The notes beneath the pieces were generated by a model. The model did not search any database. It was not told the origin of the DNA and worked only from the letters and a program-made list of their open reading frames with translations. Of a DNA stretch of 11,687 nucleotides, positions 1 to 6,547 are shown piece after piece. The position numbers and the translations under genes are program-made. Source of the stretch: a bacterium (GTDB taxonomy: Bacteria; SZUA-79; Acidulodesulfobacterales; Acidulodesulfobacteraceae); assembly GCA_021813595.1 (NCBI GenBank), contig JAKAKF010000245.1, positions 1 through 11,687 on the forward strand, written 5' to 3'. Position 1 is the stretch's first letter; every line of letters begins with the position of its first letter.

Positions 1-324
1 TAGTCCGTCCTGCGCGATTAAAGAAGGATGCTCTTTAAAATAATCCACAATCATCCTTGCGATGCCTATCCCTTTTCCGTAGCTTTCGCCGTTGGCTACG
101 GCTTCGTAAAACAGGGAATTAAAAATTTTATAGCCCGTCCCTTTATCGATAAAAGAGCCTTTTCCGACTTCTTTAGACATAGAGTCGAAAATCATATTCA
201 AAAAAAGACTCTCGAACTTAACGGCGACGGTCTTTATTTCTTTGAGTTCAGCCGGAGTAACGGCCGTTTTTTCGGCCGGATTTTTTTTACCTGCGGAAAC
301 CGTCAACGCCTCATTTATATTCAT
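1..324 (-). CDS. flgJ: FlgJ-type flagellar rod-binding protein (N-terminal part, cut by window edge)
   Basis: An open frame of 108 codons runs from an ATG at 324-322 to the window edge with no stop, so the 3' end is missing. Residues about 27-95 match the rod-binding domain of FlgJ, the periplasmic cap that guides rod assembly. Visible marks are FESLFLNMIFDSMS, then YKIFNSLFYEAVA, and YGKGIGIARMI near the end, which is the family's closing G-x-G helix. There is no signal peptide, as expected for a type III-exported protein. Whether a C-terminal muramidase domain follows, as in enteric FlgJ, cannot be seen. No Shine-Dalgarno is visible; an extended -10 lies so close to the ATG that the mRNA could be leaderless. 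It is divergent from motA and not next to flgI, its usual partner. The family call is firm; the domain extent is open. Confidence 0.85.
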   Translation of the reverse strand, partial: MNINEALTVSAGKKNPAEKTAVTPAELKEIKTVAVKFESLFLNMIFDSMSKEVGKGSFIDKGTGYKIFNSLFYEAVANGESYGKGIGIARMIVDYFKEHPSLIAQDGL

Positions 325-331
325 ATAAAAA

Positions 332-340
332 ATTATATCA
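332..340 (-). promoter_or_regulatory. Extended -10 promoter element for flgJ
   Basis: The minus strand reads TGATATAAT, an exact TGn-TATAAT extended -10. The -35 region at 17-bp spacing is poor (TTTTAT). The predicted start site falls about one base before the flgJ ATG, which predicts a leaderless or near-leaderless transcript. The gap is very AT-rich, so a chance match is possible. Confidence 0.4.
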
Positions 341-452
341 TAACCGGATTATTAATAAAAGTTTGCAGAAATTATTTTAAAAATATATTATATTATAATA
401 ATAAAAAAAATATAAATTTATTCAATAAATATTATAACATAACGGCTGGAAT

Positions 453-1235
453 ATGGATATTGCATCTATTATAGGTTTTATTCTTGGCATAGGCGGAATA
501 CTTTTCGGAAATTTTCTGCAGGGGTCTAATTTTATGCAGCTGATAGACCCTATCGGATTCGTGATAGTTATAGTCGGAACGGCCGGAGCGACCATCGCCG
601 GAAACAGGATGGACAATATTAAAAAAGCCCTTTTATCCGTTAAGGACGTTATTTTATCCGAAAAAGTAGATTTTGAAAATACTATATCAGACCTTCTGAA
701 TTATGCGACAAAAGCGAGAAAAAACGGAGTCCTTGCATTGGAATCGGAAATAGAAGCCTCGTCCGACGATTTTATAAAAAAAGCTCTGCAGTTAGTCGTC
801 GACGGGATTGACCCGCAGATAGTTATGGAAATTATGGAAACGGAGCTGTCCCATATAGAAGAATTCGGCGAAGAAAGCGTTAAAATTTACGAACAGGCTG
901 GAGGTTATTCCCCCACCTTAGGCATCATAGGCGCGGTGCTCGGGCTCATCCACGTTATGCAGCATTTAAACGAGCCTAACAGGCTCGGGGCCGGAATAGC
1001 GGTCGCGTTTACCGCAACGCTTTACGGTCTTGCTTTTGCCAATGCCGTTTTGTTTCCCATATCCAGCAAACTTAAGATGAACCTGAAAGTAAAAGTTTTA
1101 AGATACGAACTTATCCTTATGGGCATAAGAAGCATTCAGAACGGAGAAAACCCGCGGCTCATCGAGGAAAAACTCAAATCGTTTTTAAGCGAACAGGAGA
1201 AAAAAATGTACGAGTTAAAAAATACGGAGAAATAA
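453..1235 (+). CDS. motA: Flagellar motor stator protein MotA
   Basis: MotA is the inner-membrane stator subunit that forms the ion channel with MotB and pushes on FliG. The 260 residues show four membrane segments, at about 4-22, 31-50, 153-170 and 181-203, with the large cytoplasmic loop between segments 2 and 3. In that loop, ARKNGVLALE places Arg89 and Glu97 eight residues apart, matching the charged pair of Escherichia coli MotA (R90 and E98) that contacts FliG. The prolines of YSPTLG (154) and LFPIS (202) match the conserved channel prolines. A GGA two bases before the ATG is the only ribosome-binding signal. The start gives the usual short N-terminus. The stop is three bases before motB, so the pair is one operon. 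The driving ion, proton or sodium, cannot be decided from the sequence. Confidence 0.95.
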   Translation: MDIASIIGFILGIGGILFGNFLQGSNFMQLIDPIGFVIVIVGTAGATIAGNRMDNIKKALLSVKDVILSEKVDFENTISDLLNYATKARKNGVLALESEIEASSDDFIKKALQLVVDGIDPQIVMEIMETELSHIEEFGEESVKIYEQAGGYSPTLGIIGAVLGLIHVMQHLNEPNRLGAGIAVAFTATLYGLAFANAVLFPISSKLKMNLKVKVLRYELILMGIRSIQNGENPRLIEEKLKSFLSEQEKKMYELKNTEK

Positions 1236-1238
1236 AAA

Positions 1239-2030
1239 ATGAGAAAAAAGAAGAAATGCCCCGAGCATAGCAATTCGGAAAGATGGATGATAAGCTACGG
1301 CGACTTTTTAACTACTCTTCTGTCGTTCTTCATAGTTATGTTCGCGATATCAAAAGTCAATAACGTCCGGCTTAAAGAGCTGGCCGTATCCATCCAGCAG
1401 GCGTTCGGGGCAAACAAATTTATTACTGTCTCCACCTCTAAGCCTAATATAGCCTCGTCCCCAAAATTAATCGTAGCGAAAGTCGCCCCTTCGACTTTCA
1501 AAGTCTCAAAATCCAATAAGAAGCTTATTAAGGAAGAAACGCATGAATCCGAGGTCTTCACCGGCATCGAATCCAATATAAAATCCTTTACCGCCGGAAA
1601 CAGCGCCTACAGAACTTCGCTCAGGGTTTATAAATCGACCAGGGGACTCGTCATATCTTTGAAAGGCTCCAGCTTTTTCGGCTCAGGCAGCGCAAGAATT
1701 ATCGGAAAATATCGCCCTCTTTTAAAAGAAATAGCGTCGGAACTGCTTAAGGTCAAAAATAACATCGCCATAGAGGGCTATACGGATTCGACTCCGATAC
1801 GCTCTGCTAAATATCCCAATAACTGGATGCTTTCCACCGCCAGGGCGGTCAGCGTTCTGAGCTTTTTTATAAAAAGCGAGAATTTTCCTCCGGCAAGGCT
1901 TTCGGCTTCCGGATACGGAAAATACAAGCCCATAGCAAGCAACGAAACCGCGGCGGGACGCGCGCTAAACAGAAGAGTAAACATCGTGGTTCTTTCTACT
2001 TTCTTGAACAACGAACTGCCGAAATCATAA
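1239..2030 (+). CDS. motB: Flagellar motor stator protein MotB
   Basis: MotB anchors the stator to peptidoglycan and supplies the ion-carrying aspartate. The 263 residues begin with a basic tail, then RWMISYGDF with Asp22, the equivalent of the ion-binding Asp32 of Escherichia coli, inside one membrane helix (about 18-37). A linker follows, and an OmpA-like peptidoglycan-binding domain at about 133-253 shows GYTDSTPI, NNWMLSTARA, SGYGKYKP and GRALNRRVNIVV. A GGAG inside the end of motA serves as ribosome-binding site. The common YADF motif is YGDF here. The gene ends 28 bases before the convergent PilZ gene; I see no strong terminator between them. Confidence 0.95.
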   Translation: MRKKKKCPEHSNSERWMISYGDFLTTLLSFFIVMFAISKVNNVRLKELAVSIQQAFGANKFITVSTSKPNIASSPKLIVAKVAPSTFKVSKSNKKLIKEETHESEVFTGIESNIKSFTAGNSAYRTSLRVYKSTRGLVISLKGSSFFGSGSARIIGKYRPLLKEIASELLKVKNNIAIEGYTDSTPIRSAKYPNNWMLSTARAVSVLSFFIKSENFPPARLSASGYGKYKPIASNETAAGRALNRRVNIVVLSTFLNNELPKS

Positions 2031-2058
2031 TGCGATGGTCCTGCATTTAAATATTTTC

Positions 2059-2985
2059 TTATGAGGCGGATTTTTTGATATGCCGCCTTTGCTGTTCGAG
2101 GGTAAATTTAATTATTTCATCCCTGTCGTATTCGTTTATTGCGGTAAACTTACAGGCTATAGATGCCGGAGAAGAATTATTTTGTCCGGCATCTGCGCCG
2201 GTATTCGAAATTGTTACCACCTGTGCCAAAGCCTTCACTATAAACTGAGGAACGGCGGGGAAAAGCATTGTAATTTTTATAATACTGCCCTGCTTCAGCC
2301 CTTTATCCCCATCCATCCACATAATGCCTGAACCGCTTATGGATACCTGCTTTTCCTTAATGTCCGCAAATATCGACGCTTCGGGATTAATAAGCGAAAT
2401 AATTACGTCCAACTTGCTGTTTATCGCGACAAGAAGTTTCTCTATTTTAGGATTAATCGGGGCATCCGAATCCGTTTCGGATGCAATTTGAAAAATTTTA
2501 GGAACCGCTAATCCGTAAATTCCATAAACCGAAGTAGTAAGGGAAGGCTTCGTAATATAGGCATCTTTCGTTTCAAGAAATTCTTCCATGGATATTTCTT
2601 CGTAAACGAACTGGATAGCGGCATTGACGCGCAAAAATTCCCTACCTTCTCTTTCTTCCGAAGGAACGCCGACAATCTGAATCTTCAAAGAAATATTCTT
2701 GGCATTTTTAACGATGTCTTTCAGCAGCGGCTTGTATAAGAAAGTTTTAGAAAATCCCGAACTTATTAAAGTAATATCGCCGGATTTTTTTATTAAAGAT
2801 ACGTCTGCGTCCATATCGTAATCCTCTGCGCCGAATTCCGGCGCCTGCCTGCCGTTAAAAGTCGAATATAAAACTATATATAGGAACCCGTCGTCTATTT
2901 TATTAATATAGCCTTTGAAATTTTTTTGCGGAGTTTCTAAAATTATTTCCTGATTTTTATAAAAATGCCCGTCTAAATTATCCAT
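2059..2985 (-). CDS. PilZ-domain c-di-GMP receptor with helical insert (YcgR-like)
   Basis: This is a likely c-di-GMP receptor that could act on the flagellar motor. From the ATG at 2985 it has 308 residues. About 1-82 is a beta-rich N-terminal region like the YcgR N-terminal domain. REFLR (115-119) is the PilZ RxxxR phosphate-binding motif. After it comes an insert ending in INPKIEKLLVAINSKLDVI, a heptad helix as in tetramer-type atypical PilZ domains. SISGSG (215-220) then stands where the D/N-x-S-x-x-G motif is expected, with Ser replacing Asp or Asn. The C-terminus (YDRDEIIKFTLEQQRR) is the usual PilZ tail. I chose the ATG because AAGGTG lies 9 bases upstream. A TTG at 3009 would overlap the upstream gene's stop (TTGA) and add 8 residues. 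The domain call is good; the motor link rests on the position beside motB. Confidence 0.8.
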   Translation of the reverse strand: MDNLDGHFYKNQEIILETPQKNFKGYINKIDDGFLYIVLYSTFNGRQAPEFGAEDYDMDADVSLIKKSGDITLISSGFSKTFLYKPLLKDIVKNAKNISLKIQIVGVPSEEREGREFLRVNAAIQFVYEEISMEEFLETKDAYITKPSLTTSVYGIYGLAVPKIFQIASETDSDAPINPKIEKLLVAINSKLDVIISLINPEASIFADIKEKQVSISGSGIMWMDGDKGLKQGSIIKITMLFPAVPQFIVKALAQVVTISNTGADAGQNNSSPASIACKFTAINEYDRDEIIKFTLEQQRRHIKKSAS

Positions 2986-3005
2986 AATATAATGCACCTT
3001 ATCGT

Positions 3006-3377
3006 TCAATTAGCGCCGTAAGCTTTAACGGCGGCAGAAAGTTTCCTGAGCGTCGAAATTTTATCGGCAGCATTTTCTTTTCTTTCGGTTAAAATATTTA
3101 TAATGGTTTTGTCGGATTCCGTTATATCCGTCAATATATCTTTAAGCCGCGATAAAAGCTCTGCGCTGCCCGTTTCAGATTTCTTATCTTTATATGCATA
3201 TGCGCGCGCGCGGTTTTCCGTTTTCGAAAAAAGAGACGTCAAAAAAACTTTTCTATCGAATATATGTCCGATATTAACCGGGTTTTCCCGCTTTTCTAAA
3301 AGAATGAGCAATATATACTTATTTATATTAAGAATCCTGGCGGCGATTTTGAATTTTAATAAAGTATTATTTTTCAT
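3006..3377 (-). CDS. Small helical protein, possibly FliT/FlgN-like export chaperone
   Basis: I do not recognise this 123-residue protein with certainty. It has no signal peptide and looks almost wholly helical and lysine-rich. Residues about 14-50 form one amphipathic stretch with LLEKREN. The region 70-120 (LLSRLKDILTDITESDK, then ILTERKENAADKIS and LRKLSAAVKAY) resembles the last helices of FliT and FlgN chaperones, which often end in a short basic helix followed by AxxAY. That is a pattern resemblance only. The stop overlaps a possible TTG start of the PilZ gene, and the PilZ Shine-Dalgarno lies just after it, so the two are co-transcribed and perhaps coupled. No Shine-Dalgarno precedes its own ATG. 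It could instead be an unrelated regulator or adaptor. Confidence 0.6.
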   Translation of the reverse strand: MKNNTLLKFKIAARILNINKYILLILLEKRENPVNIGHIFDRKVFLTSLFSKTENRARAYAYKDKKSETGSAELLSRLKDILTDITESDKTIINILTERKENAADKISTLRKLSAAVKAYGAN

Positions 3378-3417
3378 AATATCAATTTTATTTTTTTACT
3401 ATTATGATTTTATAATA

Positions 3418-3426
3418 TGATATAAT
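3418..3426 (+). promoter_or_regulatory. Extended -10 promoter element in the 94-bp divergent gap
   Basis: TGATATAAT occurs 45 bases before the start codon at 3472. It is the same 9-mer as the one before flgJ. No good -35 is seen (TTTACT lies 20 bases upstream). The gap from 3378 to 3471 separates two divergent transcripts and must hold both promoters. The minus-strand promoter cannot be picked out of its AT-rich sequence. Confidence 0.4.
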
Positions 3427-3471
3427 ATAAATCAACTTTTTAAAGATATTTAAGCGGCAATTACAATTCAT

Positions 3472-3822
3472 ATGAAAAAAACAACGGCGGAAAATCTTAA
3501 AGCGGGAGATATATTAGCTAAAGATATAATATCCGGCAAAGGAATTACGGTTCTTAAAAAAGGGACGGTTCTTACAGATAAATTTATAGGAAATATTAAA
3601 AAAATAACCGCCGATTCTACCGGGACGGAGGATAATTATATATTCATAGAAGGAACTGCCGGCGCAGAAACGGAAAACGATAGTAAAAATAAAGAAAAAA
3701 TGGAAAAAGAACTGTCTTCATTGGAAGAAAGGTTCCTTCACGCCGAAAGCGGCGAATTTATGAAAGAAATAAAAGAAATAATAAAAAACGTCATACTTAA
3801 AAACTGCGGCGGAACTGTATAA
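3472..3822 (+). CDS. Stand-alone DUF3391-like domain protein, partner of the HDOD protein
   Basis: The protein has 116 residues. The first 60 or so (ENLKAGDILAKDIIS, then GITVLKKGTVLTDKFIGNIKK) match the pattern LkpGmvLakdv, then vLl-kGt-Lt-r-i-L, familiar from the small N-terminal domain that precedes HD-GYP and related HD phosphohydrolase domains. Residues about 70-116 are a charged, probably helical tail (KEKMEKELSSLEERF) of unknown role. No membrane segment or signal peptide is seen. It ends 15 bases before the HDOD gene, so the two probably form one transcript and may work as a split version of a normally fused protein. No Shine-Dalgarno precedes the ATG. The domain resemblance is moderate, and the function is unknown. 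Confidence 0.7.
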   Translation: MKKTTAENLKAGDILAKDIISGKGITVLKKGTVLTDKFIGNIKKITADSTGTEDNYIFIEGTAGAETENDSKNKEKMEKELSSLEERFLHAESGEFMKEIKEIIKNVILKNCGGTV

Positions 3823-3837
3823 TAACTTTATAATAAA

Positions 3838-4689
3838 ATGAAAAAAATCGACACGTTAGACGAGTTGATAGCTACCGTTAAAAAAACCGATAACCTGCCC
3901 ACCCTGCCTAAAGTGTTATCGACAATTTCCGAAGAAATAGACAACGATAATTTCTCCATAAAAAATATCGGCGATTTAATGTCCCACGACGTAAGCCTTT
4001 CTGCAAGAATATTAAAAATAGTAAATTCCCCTTTTTACGGGTTTCCCCAGAGAATATACAGCATAAACCATGCAATAGTGCTGTTGGGAGCTAATGTTTT
4101 AAAAAGCATCATAATTTCTACTTCCGTTTTTACCGCTATGAAAGAAACCATGGCGGGGCTGTCGGAGCACAGCCTTTTCTGCGCATTCACCGCAAAGCAT
4201 ATCGCGGTGAAACTTAGAGCGCAAAAGATAAATAATACAGACCCGGACATTATGTTTTCCGCCGGATTACTGCACGACATAGGAAAAATAATTATAGCCA
4301 CCACGTTTAAAGACGATTTTAAAAAAATTATAGAAACTGCGGAAAAAAGCGAAAAACCTTTAGCGGCCATAGAACATGATATTCTCAATATATCCCACGA
4401 CCAGTTAGGCTATATGCTGACAAAAGAATGGAATCTGCCTCAGTCTATATATCTGCCGATAAAATATCATCACAACGTTAATCTTGCTTACGACTTTAAA
4501 GCTGAAGCTGCAATATTAAATATTGCCGATTTCTTAACAAGGGCATTAGGCATCGGTTTTTCGGGAGCCTCATATTTAGAAAAAATAAACATCGACGCAT
4601 TAAAGATATTAGGTATCGATATTGATTTCATAAAATCCGTAATAGAAGAAATATATTTCTATAAAGACGAACTTTATATATTTGAGTGA
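3838..4689 (+). CDS. HDOD-domain signalling protein
   Basis: The HDOD domain is a relative of HD phosphohydrolases found in bacterial signal transduction, usually without shown enzyme activity. Residues about 13-210 cover it: NLPTLPKVLSTI at the start, SARILKIVNSPFYGFPQRI, INHAIVLLGANVLKSI, then GLLHDIGK (143-150) with the HD pair, and LTKEWNLPQSIYLPIKYHH near 194-212. The remaining 70 residues hold a further helical stretch typical of these proteins. The 283-residue length is normal for a stand-alone HDOD protein. The HD pair is kept, but some other metal ligands of true HD hydrolases are not evident, so I would not assume catalysis. In other bacteria such proteins regulate motility and c-di-GMP output, and the flagellar setting fits. 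No clear Shine-Dalgarno precedes the ATG. Confidence 0.9.
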   Translation: MKKIDTLDELIATVKKTDNLPTLPKVLSTISEEIDNDNFSIKNIGDLMSHDVSLSARILKIVNSPFYGFPQRIYSINHAIVLLGANVLKSIIISTSVFTAMKETMAGLSEHSLFCAFTAKHIAVKLRAQKINNTDPDIMFSAGLLHDIGKIIIATTFKDDFKKIIETAEKSEKPLAAIEHDILNISHDQLGYMLTKEWNLPQSIYLPIKYHHNVNLAYDFKAEAAILNIADFLTRALGIGFSGASYLEKINIDALKILGIDIDFIKSVIEEIYFYKDELYIFE

Positions 4690-4733
4690 TTAAGCCGGTT
4701 ATATAAATATTAATTTCAGATTTTCGATTCTAT

Positions 4734-5744
4734 ATGAATAAAGATAGAAACATTATTAACAAGCCTAAAATTTTTATAGTATCGGATAAAAACTCTCAAT
4801 ATAATAATGTTTTTAAAGATGAATTAGAAATATATGATTTTAAAATATTCGATTCGTTCAATCAGGCATATTATTCCGTTTATGCCTCGCCTCCGCAGTT
4901 AATCATTATTGCGATGAACGCAATTTCCGAAAAGAGGGGTGGCAGGAAAGACCGCACAGACTATAAAAAAGAGATTAAAATGATTAACGACATGCAGTTG
5001 GATAATATGCTGAGCAATATACCTATTCTTTTTATGCTGTCCGCCGATTTCGATTTTAACGGCATAAAAGACGAAAAATATTTTTTGAAAGACTATATCA
5101 AAGAGCCTCTTAATCCATCCGAACTGAAGTATAAAATAGACAGCATTATACATGCTTCTAAATCCGCATTAGACGCAAACCCGCTGACAAAACTGCCGGG
5201 AAACTCATCTATAATGGAATCGATTAAGTATAAACTCGATAAAGACGTTAACTTTTCTTTTGCCTATATCGATATTGACAATTTTAAATCCTACAACGAC
5301 AAATACGGCTTTTTAAGGGGAGATGAAGTTATTATGATGACGTCGAGGCTCATTGCGACTACCGTTTACGACATATCTAAAACCAGGCGCAGGGACATCG
5401 AAAAATACGTTTTCATAGGACATATTGGAGGAGACGACTTTGTCGTCATGTCGCATTCCGACGACATAATAGACATTTCAAATACGGTAATATGCAATTT
5501 CGATAAAATCATACTGTCGTTTTACGATAATACAGACAAACAAAGAGGATATATCGAATCATACGACAGGCAAAGAAAAATGCAGAAATTTCCGGTAATG
5601 AGTTTGTCCATAGCGGTTATCGAAGACGTAAATGAAAAAATTTCGCATTACGGACAGATAAGCGAAATAGTTTCCGGATTAAAATCCATAGCTAAAGAAA
5701 AGCCGGGGTCTAATGTAATCGTGGACAGAAGGCAGACCGAATAA
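4734..5744 (+). CDS. Degenerate receiver domain fused to a GGDEF (GGDDF) domain
   Basis: A 336-residue two-domain protein. Residues about 11-140 have the layout of a response-regulator receiver (KIFIVSDKN first, DYIKEPLNPSEL last, keeping the switch lysine), but the phosphoacceptor Asp is replaced in QLIIIAMNA. Phosphorylation therefore looks impossible, and this is a pseudo-receiver. Residues about 148-331 are a GGDEF domain: NPLTKLPGN, YIDIDNFKSYND with metal-binding aspartates, then GHIGGDDF (229-236) as signature, and FPVMSLSIAV. The fourth signature residue is Asp instead of Glu. There is no RxxD inhibitory site five residues before the signature; RRRD at 218-221 is too far away. It is either a diguanylate cyclase without product inhibition or an inactive binding version. 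It lies 44 bases after the HDOD gene and probably shares its transcript. Confidence 0.88.
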   Translation: MNKDRNIINKPKIFIVSDKNSQYNNVFKDELEIYDFKIFDSFNQAYYSVYASPPQLIIIAMNAISEKRGGRKDRTDYKKEIKMINDMQLDNMLSNIPILFMLSADFDFNGIKDEKYFLKDYIKEPLNPSELKYKIDSIIHASKSALDANPLTKLPGNSSIMESIKYKLDKDVNFSFAYIDIDNFKSYNDKYGFLRGDEVIMMTSRLIATTVYDISKTRRRDIEKYVFIGHIGGDDFVVMSHSDDIIDISNTVICNFDKIILSFYDNTDKQRGYIESYDRQRKMQKFPVMSLSIAVIEDVNEKISHYGQISEIVSGLKSIAKEKPGSNVIVDRRQTE

Positions 5745-5766
5745 TATATACTTATTATATACTTAT
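5745..5766. repeat. Two tandem copies of an 11-bp AT-rich unit
   Basis: TATATACTTAT occurs twice in direct tandem in the short gap between the convergent GGDEF and fliW genes. No function is evident; it looks like a slippage or duplication product and fills nearly the whole gap. Confidence 0.6.
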
Positions 5767-6234
5767 TTATTTTTTTATTATCGGCAGTTTCTGCTTAACG
5801 GAATATAAATCGTTGTTTAAAACTGTCTGAACAGCCTTGCGGCTCTTAACGTTTATTACGACCGGAGCTTTTAAATTCACCGTAGACGAGTATAAATCAC
5901 GAAATACCGTAACTATCACGAATAATATTACGTCGGTTTTATCCTTAAAACCGAGCAGTTCTTTTTCCTCGTCGCTTATACTTGCGGCGTAATCTTTAAA
6001 AAAAAAGTTAGGGTCCGCTACTATAAAACACAGTTTATCGTTCTCTATGCTTTGCAGTATAAAAAACGGAAGATTTTTCTCTTTATTAATATTTAAGATG
6101 CAGTATTTTTTTAATGTATCGAATCCCAATATAGGTTTAACGAATTCTATAACTTTCGTTTTCTCGACCGCCACCCCTTCCGGATAATATATGCTTTTTA
6201 CCAAAATTTCTGTTTCTGGATTTATCGTATTCAA
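5767..6234 (-). CDS. fliW: Flagellar assembly factor FliW
   Basis: FliW is a cytoplasmic protein that binds flagellin and, when free, sequesters CsrA, so linking flagellin stock to translation. The 155 residues show the family pattern: FVKPILGFD (about 31-39), FFILQSIEND (56-65), CFIVADPNFFFKDYAA (68-83), and STVNLKAPVVIN (115-126), then AVQTVLNNDLYSV. The length is usual. The only possible start is the TTG at 6234-6232, because the protein has no internal methionine. AAGGGG lies 9 bases before it as a good Shine-Dalgarno. It begins 19 bases after csrA and is the last gene of the flagellar operon, running into the convergent GGDEF gene 22 bases away. Confidence 0.93.
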   Translation of the reverse strand: MNTINPETEILVKSIYYPEGVAVEKTKVIEFVKPILGFDTLKKYCILNINKEKNLPFFILQSIENDKLCFIVADPNFFFKDYAASISDEEKELLGFKDKTDVILFVIVTVFRDLYSSTVNLKAPVVINVKSRKAVQTVLNNDLYSVKQKLPIIKK

Positions 6235-6253
6235 TTAAAAAACCCCTTATTTT

Positions 6254-6523
6254 TTATATTTTTTTGTCTTTATCGATATATGTGCCGTTTGGCGCGTTTA
6301 AGCCCCCCAAATCGCTTAATCCCGATAAATCCGATAAATTAACTGCCGAAGCGCTAATATTTTCGTTTTTAATCATATCGTAAAGCTCCTTTCTTAGGAT
6401 GCCGACTTCCTTAGGGGCTTCTATTCCTATTTTGACGGTATTTCCGGCTACGGAAATAACTTCGAGGGTTATATTGTCCCCTATTTTTATGCTTTCGCCG
6501 CTTTTTCTTGCAAGAATTAACAT
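6254..6523 (-). CDS. csrA: Carbon storage/translational regulator CsrA with long C-terminal tail
   Basis: CsrA is a dimeric RNA-binding protein that blocks translation at GGA motifs; in organisms with FliW its main target is usually flagellin mRNA. From the ATG at 6523 the 89 residues begin with the canonical [16 protein letters not shown]. Arg6 and Arg44 (GILRKEL), both central to RNA binding, are kept, while the usual His43 is Leu. The family is normally 60-75 residues. Here the tail from about 55 is long and holds the small repeat [14 protein letters not shown]. An in-frame TTG directly after the flgL stop would add 8 residues, but MLILAR is the conserved N-terminus, so the ATG is preferred. 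It lies 25 bases after flgL and 19 before fliW. No Shine-Dalgarno is visible, so translation may depend on flgL. Confidence 0.95.
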   Translation of the reverse strand: MLILARKSGESIKIGDNITLEVISVAGNTVKIGIEAPKEVGILRKELYDMIKNENISASAVNLSDLSGLSDLGGLNAPNGTYIDKDKKI

Positions 6524-6534
6524 ATTATTTTTAT

Positions 6535-6545
6535 GCCGAAGCGGC
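6535..6545 (-). other. Small stem-loop between flgL stop and csrA start
   Basis: The minus-strand RNA reads GCCG-CUU-CGGC, a 4-bp GC stem with a 3-base loop. It ends 11 bases before the csrA ATG, where a Shine-Dalgarno would be expected but none is seen. It may influence coupling of csrA to flgL translation, or be chance. Confidence 0.3.
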
Positions 6546-6547
6546 AA

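Noticed and set aside
448..468. GG-to-GC spacing resembling a sigma-54 promoter at motA
   Set aside because: It spans the motA start codon and lacks the flanking consensus bases.
28..474. 148-codon plus-strand open frame at the left edge
   Set aside because: It is antisense to flgJ and overlaps the start of motA; the flgJ frame matches a known domain, this one matches nothing.
2064..2088. AGGCGG/CCGCCT inverted repeat as terminator for motB or the PilZ gene
   Set aside because: It lies inside the PilZ coding end, has a 13-base loop and no good T-run on either strand.
3061..3068. GCCGATAA on the minus strand as a sigma-28 box
   Set aside because: It lies inside coding sequence and has no TAAA 14-16 bases upstream. 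The same holds for copies at 4455-4462, 5778-5785 and 10610-10617.
6524..6547. TTG start that would lengthen CsrA by 8 residues
   Set aside because: The extra residues precede MLILAR, the near-invariant N-terminus of CsrA, and no Shine-Dalgarno supports the TTG.
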